Assembly (NCBI GenBank): GCA_028023455.1
Contig: JAQFVV010012510.1
Span: 3,449,420-3,513,419, forward strand
From: Epiperipatus broadwayi
Lineage: Eukaryota; Onychophora; Udeonychophora; Euonychophora; Peripatidae
Direction of reading: 5' to 3'
Length of the DNA stretch: 64,000 bases
A model generated the notes under the pieces. That model was not told the origin of the DNA, searched no databases, and saw only the letters and a list, made by a program, of their open reading frames with translations. Both the position numbers and the translations under genes were made by a program. Positions 24,301 to 36,300 of the stretch are shown piece by piece (position 1 is the first letter of the stretch; each line of letters opens with the position of its first letter).

Positions 24301-27300
24301 ACTAAAGTTTAGATTCCTAAAATTCTTATAAAAGGTATTCAAACCTAATTAATATGGCTCTTATTCAAGGGACCCGGTTCAATATATATAAAAGAATACA
24401 CCAAACTTCTTTTTAAAACTTGTTTTTTATATGACTAATATAAAAATAAAACAACACACCAGTTAAAATATCATCTATACAATTTTTCTTTTCAAAAATA
24501 GTTCATAATTTTCCATATATATATAATAGTCATATAAAAAACAAGTTTCAAAAAAAGTTTGGAGTATTCATTTATATATATGAAAAATTATGAACTGTAT
24601 TTGAAAAGAAAAACTGTGTCGATGATATTTTTAAAAAAACTAGGCATGTGACGATAGCTAAACAAATGATACTACATGGCATTCAAGGTTATGAATTATC
24701 ATATTTATACTCAATTTTATGAGACTTTGATTCTTTTTTAATTACCATTCATTTCAAAAAATACACAAAAAACTTGCTTTTGAAGAAAGTTTTTAATATA
24801 AAAATAAATCTTAAATACGAGATTTATGGCAAATTTCTTTCAATTGGAAAAAAAGGCTAATATTCGTAAATGATGAGAATTTCATTCATTTTATAACAAT
24901 ACAACACTTGTTAAAAATATAACACACATATACTTTTATTAAAAGAATAAAAAAATTTCTAAAGTAAATGAAGTTTATATGAAGGCAAATTGCCATATGA
25001 ATGAAACAATTCAAATTACTTATTACTATAAGGTATGATTTTTAGACATTTGATGAAGTGTATTTTGCAAATATAATTTTTAGATAAAAATAAATTTTAA
25101 AAATATCATTACTTAGGTATATCAAATTTAATAATTCTGTTGCCTTTTTAAAAGGAAAGGGAAAAAATTAGGCATAATATTCTGTAATTTTGTAGGGAAA
25201 AAGCCCTATTTGTAATTGTATTTCAACGTAAGTTTTTGATAGAATAAGGCTATATTCTTTTTTGCATCCAATGAAAACAGTTAATTCTAACAACAACAAC
25301 AAAAAAAAAATTTTTTTTTTTACTAAAATATACCAAATTAAATATCAGAATAACAAATAAAATAATAATTATCTGGATTAAAATTATAAACAAAAATGTG
25401 AACTAAATCTATTAACATTTCAAACAGACAAACTTTCTGCTGATGGTAAATTTAAATTATTATTCGAAGGAGGTAGTTTTTGGTATTTTCTAAATAAACT
25501 TTTTTTAATTAAAAAAAAATAAATGTGGCCACTTTTGATTACTAACTAGTTCTGCTGGGATTGTAAAAGGTAATCCAACAATATACCCCTCAATGTCTTT
25601 AAAAACTAGACTATTAGAAATTTTAAATAAATAATAACAACATTAACATATATCGAAACAAAAACCACTTCCAACTTTTCTAGATTATTTAATTGGTACA
25701 GTAATCGATGATCTTCGGTGACTGACTGTTACATAAATGACTCATGATAGAGAACTTTTAAGTATAATTCAAACATTTGTTTGAATATTAATAATTTTTA
25801 TTAGTCATTCATTAGATAGAGATTACACAATAATGAATATATTTGCAATATAATCTTTCTATAATATTTTATTTTTATATATCTATTCAATACTTACAAA
25901 CAAAAAATAAAAATTTAGAAAATCCAAAAGACATATATGACTCCAACTTACACGATGCATTTCAGAAACAAACTACATTACTCTCAAGTTTATAATAAAT
26001 TTAAAAAATGAAACGGTATATATATCTGCTCCTATAAATTTAGACGTTAAATTTTATTTCATTTTTTTGTAATAATGTTCAAGCTAGTTTCCATGTCTGT
26101 TAATGAAGTTTGGGGTAATCTCTTCAGATATCAATCTGAATTAAGTGAAATAAATCATCAATTTTAAAACATTATCAAACCATAGCAGAAAGGTCTCTCC
26201 GAGTTTAATCCATTTCTCAGATCTTTAAAATCTCTTCTCCACAACACATCAGCAAACTTCTTTCTTTCATTAACCCATCTCACATATGATCTCTTTCTAG
26301 GTCTTACAATCTCTTGGATTCCAAATTAAAATTTCAACTGTTCTCTTCTAACAATATATTTAAATTAGCTCCATTCCATTCTCCCAATTCTTTCAACAAT
26401 GTCAGTGGTACCTGTTAATCTCACTCAAATATTCCATTTTCGAACTCTTTTTGTTATTTCTAATATACATCTTTTCATACTACATTGAATAATCCAATCC
26501 GAAATCTCCGAGTTGCTCTTTTGTTAAGTGTACAAGTTTCAGATCCAGAACTACAAACTGGTAAAGCATATTTATTAAAAAACTTCCTTTTCAAGCTCAA
26601 AGGCATATTTTCTTTTAATATAACATTTTTTCTACAAAAAGCACTCCATCCAAATTTAATTCTACAATTTACTTCATCCATTATGTTTCAATCTATATTA
26701 ATAATCTGGCCAAGACATTTGTAGTTGGTAACTTCTAATTCACTATAATCAATCTTTATTTTTTTCTTCTGAGCAAATCCATTGAACATTATTTTAGAAC
26801 CTTTTAGCATTTTTCTTTAATCCTACTTTCTTATTTTCATCTGATAACTCTTAGCAAAATTTCCTAAAGCTCTGAAGCATTATTTTCAAAACCCACCACA
26901 TCATGCAAAATCTAAATGACTTAAATAATCTCAATTTATTTTTATTCTCTTAACTTCCCATTTTAATTCTTGAACCATTTCATTTAAAGCTTCTGTAAAA
27001 AATTTTGGAAATATAGAATCATCCTGTCGTTTATTCTTCTCAATATTAATTTTCTTACCCTCACTAGTAATTTAATCATTGCAATTGCATTTTTATAAAT
27101 ATTCCACAGAATATGACAATATCTTGGATCTATATCTTGATGATCCAATGCTTCAATCACTAAACAAACGCTTATGGAACCAAATACTTTTTTCATAATT
27201 TAAAAATCCAAATATTTGGATATGATCCACTGTACAAAAACCACTTTTAAATCCAATTTCTTTTTTATGGTTGGTTAAAACCCAAAGTTCACTGTAGACA

Positions 27301-30300
27301 AGTTGTAATTGATCTTGGTAAAAATTTTGTATAGAAATGATAAAAGATGGATGTGTCTGTAATTTCTAATATCTTCTTTATCAACTTTTTTAAATATTAA
27401 TATTAATACTGCATTCTTCCAATCATCTCATACACCTTTATCATTTAAAATTTGGTATATAACTTTGCTAATATTTTTCCTACTTCTTTATCTGCTTCTT
27501 CTAAATATAATTATAAAATAATTATTGACTAGAGATATATATATATTTATTATGATACATCTCTCAATCAAAAGTTACAAAAGTGATGTATTGATCATTG
27601 TTAGTGTGACAGTTAGTTAACAAACTATCGTAAACTTAATATCCAGAAAATACATTAAAACTAAATTTTTATCTATTTTTTTTTTTATATATATAATAGC
27701 TTTTTTTTATATGTACAGACATATAAATAAATAATTGAATGGTTTATTGCTGGGAAATTTATAAGAACTTCAAGCAATGGAAGTGACAGGTCAAGTCTGC
27801 TAACCACAGACATCAAGCTCTGTGTGCACCACTCTACCACTACACCAAACCCCACAAGGCATATATAGATATAAGACTTTAGAATTGATTTTTTTATTTT
27901 TATTATCAAGATTCAAAACTATCTTAAATAACTATTCAAAACTTTTATTTATTCATTTATTTTCAATTATTAAAATATTACACTTGAAATGAGGAAAAAA
28001 TAAAAAACAGTAAAAAAAATTTCAACTTTCATTGACCCCCCCCCATTTTGGTAAAATGCTAATACACCTTGGGTCTCGTTTTATGCAGTAGATAGGTTCC
28101 TCAGAAAATGCGCACAAAAGAAATTGCAAAAAAATAGATGTAACTTACCTTGAAAAATGGGGGATACGGACTGTAAATTTCCAAAAATCGCATAAAAGCA
28201 AAATAAAAAAAAAAATAAGAAAATAAAATATGACCAATAAAAAATTTCAAATTTGAAAAAAATTGATACAAGACAAACCTTTTTTTACTTGTTTTATTAA
28301 CTACAGTATTTAATTTTATTCAAAACAATAAATTTTTATGCGTAATTTATTTTTTTCATACATGTGCGGTATTTTAATTATTATCGCTATTCGAGACAGC
28401 AGATTCATCATGATGTGATGTGAGGTACTGTAGCTTCTACTTAAACGAAGTCAAGAGGAAATACAACTAAAACGTTTTCCAATCACTATTGATCCTTCCC
28501 ATTTCGCTAAGCGATCTAAAATTAAAATTTTTGTTTCCAAAGAAATTCATTTTCTTGTTTTTTTTCTCTCCGTTAGAATAAACTAAAAGTTTAAAATTTA
28601 AGAACTTAGACTTACGATAATAAAAAGACACTGACTCACCACTGTTGGGCAAAATTTAATTAAAACTAACAATTAAAAATTAAATGATTATTTTTTGTCT
28701 TTAATTTTTTTAATTTTCAATTCCATTTAAAAATCAAATTTCATAGTTTCACATCAAATTAATTTCAATCATGTTACGTAATTTTTAAATTGTTAATTAT
28801 AATTAAAAATCAGATTTTAATTGTCAAATTTAATTGTGCCCACCGCTGTTACTCACCTTTGAAAAATAAACTTGCGGACACTAAATGATTAATTGTTTAT
28901 GTACTCTTTTTATAAAAAGCAAAAATTGAACGTGATTTAAAATGCAAAAACAACAACGGTTGTTTTCTCATCCCTGGTGTTCGCCTAGAGATGTCGCTAT
29001 TTCTAAGTCAATTCCTAAAAATATACCGTTTCACCAGCCTTCAGCCAACAAAAGAGGAATTTTTCTACATTATAAACGCAGAAAAGGGTCCTCACGTTAT
29101 GTTGGACGGAGGAGGTGGCGACAGAAGCCAACACAAAGAGACTTCTTTCTATGATAAAACACAGAAAGAGTTCCTGACGGCTGCCGGTTATGGCTTTTTT
29201 TTATGCTAAAAGCAAAGAGAAAGAAATGCCTTGATTGGCTGCTGTAGTAGTCGATTTTGTTCATCATCTTCTCGTAATAGTAGAATATCTATTTTCTCTG
29301 TAGTTTCGTGTGAGAGTGTGTGATATTTGAAGCAGTCGTAGTTTTTTTAAATTTGATAAGACATCTATTTTTTTTAATGTGTTGTAACTTACTTTACTGT
29401 TGTAAGTTTAGTAATAATGTCCTGAAGATTCCATTACGAATGGGTAACCCTCAAAAATTGCTTTTAAGGGTGCGGAAGGGAAAAAATTTGAAGGATCACG
29501 CGAAAAGTACCGTTTTCGCGAGAATTCGTCCGTGACCAGTTACTTTTGCTATATATATATACGCACAAACAAAAACAACCCAGTGTCTAATTATTAGTAA
29601 TTACTTGTCCAAAAAATAAAATTAGTCGGGTATTTTTTTTTTTTTTTGTTACATTTATTATTTCAAAATAAGATTAGTTTTTATATCTACGCACTAACAA
29701 AAACAACCCAGTTCCTGATTAATTAGTCTTTAAAAAAAAAAAGCAAATTCAACAGGGTTTGATTTTTTCAATGGAGTATTTGAATTACGGTTTGTTTGTT
29801 TTTATATATACACAAGATTTACCAAAAAAAAAGAAACCCACTTTCTGATTAATTACTGTCAAAAGAAACGCAAATTAGTCGGCTATCATTTTTAAATTTA
29901 GTATTTCAATAATGGTACCCTTTTTATATAGACAGTCTTAACAAAAACAACCCACTTTCCGATTCATTACTGCCCCCCCCCCCAAAAAAAAAAAGAAAAC
30001 GGAAATTAGTCGGGTATCATTTTTCAATTGAGTCTTTCAATGACGGTCCTTACTAATAGTAGTTGGGTATCAATTCTAAATTGTAGTATATAAATTACGT
30101 TACTTTTGATAGATTTAGAATTACGTCTTGCTTTTTTAATAAAATGATTGATTTACTCTTGACCAAAAATACCGTAACTTTAAAAAAAGACACACATAAA
30201 GTCCAAAAAAAAATTGAGAATAAGCCCCGTAACTTTAAAGACACAGACAAACTAAAAAACAATCTAAGATTAATAAACATTGACTTATTACGTCTTGCTT

Positions 30301-33300
30301 TTGAATCAAATTATTGATTTACTCTTGCAAAAAAAATACCATAACTTTAAAAAGACACTTATAAAGTCCAAAAAAAAAAATTCGAAAAAGCCCCGTAACT
30401 TTAAAGACACACACACAAACTCAAAAACAAGATAAGATTAATAAACATTTACTTACTACGTCTTGCTTTTGAATAAAATTATTGATTTACTCTTGCAAAA
30501 AAAAAGACACACGTAAAGTCAAAAAAAAAAAAATTAGAAAAACACCGTAACTTTAAAGACACACACACACAAACTCAAAAACAAGGTAAGATTAATAAAC
30601 ATTTACAAAAATGAAAAACTAACATCATATAATAGTATTAGTTAGTAGAATATTTTATTACAAATCTAAGAAATCAGATCTTTTTAGATCAAATCGATCA
30701 TTTAGGTCCGGCCCGGAATCATTATATGTATATGTTTTTGATTAGCATCAACACAATCCTGTGGCGAACACCAGGGAGGAGAAAACAACCACAACAACAA
30801 ACATAGTATTTTTCATCTATAACGTTTAAACAGATTTAATTATAGTCTTGTAAAATTTAATGTGTGTATATAAAATGGGAAAATTCTGATTTTAAGTGAA
30901 TTATGAATTCCTTTATTACATAAAATCTATTACAGTACTATTATAAAGAGCTGAAAATATTGAAATTATTAGATGAAAGTCGAAATCCGATAATGGCTAT
31001 TACCTTAAATATGATGTGAAAGCACGAAATTTATAATATTTAAAGTAATAGCACATTATCGGAGCTCACTTCTGATCGAATAATTTTTATCGCATAAAAG
31101 AAAACCGCATACAAAGATATTAAGAAGAATCATGAATCGCATAACTTCAAAATTGCATTAAATAAATCCGCATAAAACGAGACCCGGGTGTATTCATTAT
31201 TTTACTTGACAGATTATGCTTTTAAAAATATTATTACTTGTATTTAATTAAACAAATAAATAAATTACATTTATTTTTAATATTTTAATAAATAACGATT
31301 ATTAACTAAACTGTATAAGTCATTATTAATATATATATATAAAGGGTAATTGTGTAAGTGCTCTATGGCCGCTAGAGGCGCTGTTTCTGTGCCAGCACAC
31401 AGAACTATACAGGTAGGCGACCCAAAAGCAGAAATGCTTCCAGCCGCTAGGTGGCGCTGTTCACCATGTGTATGTGCAGGAACCTTCCACCAGCTAGCTG
31501 GCAGCGTTTGGCGGCACTGGTTGCTATGCATAAGCCCATGTAGCTTACATCGTCTGCTACCAGCAACTACCAAGAACCTAGATGGCGCTGATTGCCATAA
31601 GCACATCTAGCTTATGTCATCTGCTACCAGAAACTACCAAGATTCTAGCCACTACGTGGCGCTGTTTTTCCACGTTACACACAGAAAAACTGCGCACTCT
31701 AAACGCATTATTAATGCCTACTTGATAGTGTTTATGTACATACTACTTAAAAGATGGATGGCCTATAATGTAAAGGTGTGATTGATCTAGAAGCCACAAC
31801 TATTTAAATATGCTTTGGCAAGTAATAGTGTTACATTCTATTTCATCGTCTGATAAATCGATGTATTTTTAAATTATTTCTTTTTAAAAATCGATCTTTT
31901 TTTTTTAATTATTTACTCTAAAAGTGGTTTTTTAAATTAACAAAAGGTAATTTTTACGACAATCTCTCTTTCAACACTGATAAAATCGGTCTAATTTTTT
32001 TTTCCTATGGCAATATTCCTTTCAAAACTGTATTATTTTAAAAGATAATTGTTTGTAAAACTTTTTTTTTACACTTTCAAATAATATTTCCACTAGCGGC
32101 CATCGAACACCTCCTACACAACTACCATAAAAAGTTTTATATTAGATAAAAAATATATATATACCCTTGCGTCGCAGAACCTAAAGCAAAAGCAGCCTCT
32201 CTTCGAATACTTTCTTCACTGGCATTTAAACTTCTCATCAGTAACGACAAGCCCCCAAGTTTAACAAAATCTTGAGCATTATCATACTGAAAATACACAA
32301 TTATTACATTTTAATTAAGTGTTCTAATTTTAGAAGTAATAGTTCTATGCATGGTGTTTTATACATCTTTTTTTTAATATTGTATTTATATAAATATATA
32401 AAATTAAGAGCATGCTAATGAGCTCTAAACAAGCTTTTTTTTTTTTATTATGATAAATGCTACTACAATAGAAGGCATTCAAATCATTTGTATCTTAGAT
32501 TGTCCCCATCCCCAGACCGCTTTCGACCTATGGGTGACATCTGACTTTTTATTATTACTATAAATATATAAAAAAATAGACAAAACAGATATGTGATACA
32601 CTTTTAATAATATGGTGTAAAATCAACATTTGCATCATGAAATGATAAGATTTTATTTCGGATAAAATCAGAATGAACATCTGAATAGACTTTAGAAGAA
32701 TAATGAACCATTTTTTATGGGAAAAAATTGTTTTTTTTTTCTAATAGTGGTGAAAGACGTTGTTATCATTCAAGAATAGTTCACAGAGATTCAATAATAT
32801 TTAAATAGATGAATGATCAGATCATAGGAAAAGTGTATAATCACTATATTTTTCAAATCATTATGACCGCATCAACTGTGAAAAGTGGAGCACTACTATT
32901 TTGCAAGATGAAAGTGTTGCCTGGCAACAGTGTTATACAATAATAGGATGCTGGTCCAATGTTCAAACAATCTGAATCTGTAATGAATTAATGCGCAGTA
33001 ATGATTGGACTACAGATTTTCATGTAACGGAAACGTAAACCAATACAAATAATTATCATGTTTCACAAGAGAAAAGATAATCTGGTTGACAGGTTTCACT
33101 TGATGTCTGCCAATAGTTAAATTAAATATAAATGATGATTCATATTTAAACACGAATCACAAACTTCCAGCAAGTTACTGTTAAGATTTTTACTTTTAAA
33201 AGACTGCCACTATCTTGGCATTCACATCAGAAACCAGGGCCTTTGAAATAATTATTTAGCCAGAAGAGTTTTTTTATAAAGTTCATGATAGATTGCTTTG

Positions 33301-36300
33301 GTAACTATTGGAGTATTAGCCTTAATATGTGTGGCAAGCTCCGACATGATTTGTTTGGCTTTGGATTTCCAGGTTCAATACTCCCTTTTAAATTTCCTCA
33401 CTAATACAAAACAACAAATTAAAAAAAGAAAAACATATTTATAAAAAAAAAATTAATTTTTATCACCTAACTAAATCTTTATTTAATTGTGACTTTTCAT
33501 AAATAAACTGAATTTTTTAATCTAAAGTAACTTCAAAAAATACATTCGAGAAGAATTTTTTAATAGCAGAAAATGTAATGAATATTTACATATATATTGT
33601 GACAAATAATGGAATTTTTTTTTCATTCTCGGTAGTATTAAATCTCAAAACAATTTTGCATCTAGTACTGCTAACCATAATTATGCTGCAAAAAAAAATT
33701 CTCATAATACTAAGGCTTCAAATTACAATGTGTTTAAATAAATAATGAGTAGACATATTACAAAAGATAAGCAATTATGAAACATGTTTTATTAACTTTT
33801 AACTAGCATATTTATTATAAATTGGATAAAATATTTTTTTTTTGCACTAAGATAAATAATGTCTTAAAATAATAGAAATTTTATTTGGTGCTAAATTTAA
33901 AAGCAATGTCAAAATTACCTTCTTTTTTTTTTAGGACTTTTGATAGCAATAAGTAAAAACTCCATTACTTGGTCATGTCTTATGAAATAAAGTTCTAATT
34001 AGCAACATTAGATATGAGAATGGTTTAAGATTTAGCATTAATAACAACAGGGAGTAAAACTTGTTTTATTTGCAACACTTTTAATGCAATTATTTCATCA
34101 ATTTATAATAAATATTCTTAGTAAAATGAGGATTATAACTTTCCTTACCTTAAAGACATTTATTTGCAATACAACGACTTGTGTATTAACAATATTCATA
34201 TCAACATAAATAATATATTTATGGATTATATAAAGATGTTGCCTTACGTTTACTACATTGAACATATATTTACAGTCCTACCAAAACTAGAGCTTAGCCT
34301 TTGCCGAAAAACATATTACGAGGAATTAGTTTGTTCTTTTACACAGTAATTATAGTTAATAATATTAGATAGTTTTGAAATTTAGCAATATTAAGACCAC
34401 CAAATAAAACTTTCCATTATTTGTCACACAAGACAATATTTAAAAATAGGTACTACACTTTTAAACCATCAACATCACATGATTCTCATTTATTATGCTT
34501 ACACAAAGTGCTTTTCACACAGGTAAAACTCTCGTACAGTAATGCCACTCAGTGCAAGCTAGAGTAATTAAGGGATGCAGGAAGGTTTGTGCATAAAATC
34601 CCTATCTAGTGCCTACTCATCCAATATCCCCAGACCAGTTTCTAGCTTGTGGCTCTCAGATCCAAGGCTCCTCACTGATGAAAGCCACAAGCTGGAAACG
34701 AGTCTGGGGATATTGAATGAGTAGGCACTAGATAGGGATTTTATGCACAAATCTTCCTGCATCCATTGATTACTCTGGCTTCCTAAGTGGAGCTACTGTA
34801 CGGAGAGTTTTGCCTCTATGTACTACACTTTTACTTTGCTGCATTTTAATTGAACCTATAAGCATGATTCCTGTAAGAATTTTTTGTCTCTCAATATTTG
34901 CAAATGCAATAATAATGAATTCTGCAGGCAATTAAATAGTAAAAGATTCTCTATATACAGCGAGTATCCTACTGAAAAGGTGATAGATCCTCTTTCCAAA
35001 CTGTCTGCAGTACTTTCTCTGAATCAAGTGTTATGTAGCAACATAATTTAGTTATTCACCACAAAAATGTTATGGCGCTAGTGTTTCTGGATCACAATTC
35101 ATGATACAAAATGTGAGTGTATTTTATACCTGTAAAAAAAATCCATGGTGGCACAATACACAAATATAAATTTTGCTTTAAACTAGGCAAAACTGACATT
35201 GAAACATTTGAAGTAATTCAAATTGTATATGGCAATAAAGCCATCAGTTGAAAGAACATTTCCAAATGCTTTGCAAGATTTCATGAAAGCAGGATGACTA
35301 TTGAAGATGATCCCCAATCAGGCACATTAAACACAACTCGAAATAAAAAAAATAAAAAAATGTGGAAAATTATCAAAATTTTTGAACTGATTAGTATATC
35401 TATTAGACTCGTTGAGGAACTCACTGACATTTCCAAAACCATTACATTTGAAGGAAGATTTTAAAACCAGGACTGCATGCATTTTGTGCTTCACTTATTG
35501 GCAATCGATGAAAAAAGATGCCAAAGTAGAGCAATGCAAAGATATGCGAAGAACCACAACCAGAGATCCAGAATTTTTATTAAACATTATAACAGGTGAT
35601 GAGACATGGGGTTTCCAATATGATCCATTGGTACCAGATAGCAAAATGGAGATTGCCAGAAGAAAGAAAATCAAAAAATTATAATGCAAAAGAACCAAAT
35701 CAAAACAGTACTTAATGTATTTTTTTCCACTCTTAAAACACTATTCACCATGAAATACATGCCTAAAAATCAAATGGTAAACACTAACTATTGTTTGGGT
35801 GTTTTTATTGTTTATAGGCCAAAATTTTGTGCAAATAACCTGAATATCACAATAAGGACTTAAGTCATTATTACGTGATAATGTGCCAGACCACAATTCC
35901 AAGATAAGATAGTGCACAATTGTTTTGTGAGAATAAGAATTGTTGTGCCTGAAGATCTACCCTATTCTTCTGATTTAATTCATCATGGTTCAATTCAGGA
36001 TATCTAAAAGTTTGTGACAAAATTTCTGCAGACAATTCCAATGGAGGATTTCAAGGATTCTTTCAAACAGTTTTACAATTGTTACCAGTAGTGCATGATT
36101 CATAAGACTATTTTGAATAATCAATAAAAAAAAACCATCAATATAAACCTTGGGTTTTATTTCATATCAGTCACCTTTTTACTGGAACACACTTTGTATA
36201 TACATACATATTTGAATTTAGTAAAAATATACTATTTATAAATAAATTTTATAAGTGTGTATTCCTACCTGATGTAAATAATATTCTAAGTCATGAAGAA

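Larger units (their letters stand above)
28958..30790. repeat. 28-nt inverted repeat, 27/28 matched, nested inside the Tigger-like element
   Basis: GGTTGTTTTCTC(A/C) followed by TCCCTGGTGTTCGCC occurs at 28958-28985, and its reverse complement at 30763-30790. The block between them includes a CpG-containing stretch (29000-29540), with two overlapping ORFs at 28942-29209 and one at 29320-29535. None was recognised as a protein. It could be a second transposon nested in the first. Confidence 0.6.
28063..31190. mobile_element. Tigger/pogo-like non-autonomous DNA transposon, about 3.1 kb
   Basis: The inverted ends CACCTTGGGTCTCGTTTTAT (28063) and ATAAAACGAGACCCGGGTG (to 31190) lie between TA dinucleotides, as expected for Tc1/mariner-superfamily integration. 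The TIR contains CTCGTTTTAT, which I recognise from Tigger elements, and the subterminal GGTTCCTCAGAAAATGCGCA also fits. No transposase can be read. Inside are two minisatellites and a nested 28-nt inverted repeat. It lies in intron 3 of SIL1. Confidence 0.7.

Noticed and set aside
28942-29209. Overlapping plus-strand ORFs as a transposon protein
   Set aside because: Two frames are open over the same DNA, neither shows a recognisable motif, and no continuation is readable, so no coding claim is made.
29562-30606. CRISPR-like array
   Set aside because: The units are contiguous tandem repeats without unique spacers, in a eukaryotic intron; they are minisatellites.
31277-31610. ORFs of 109 and 86 codons on opposite strands in the GC-rich patch
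   Set aside because: They exist because GC-rich DNA has few stops. Their peptides are unlike any family, and the patch is better explained by repeated CTCF-like words.
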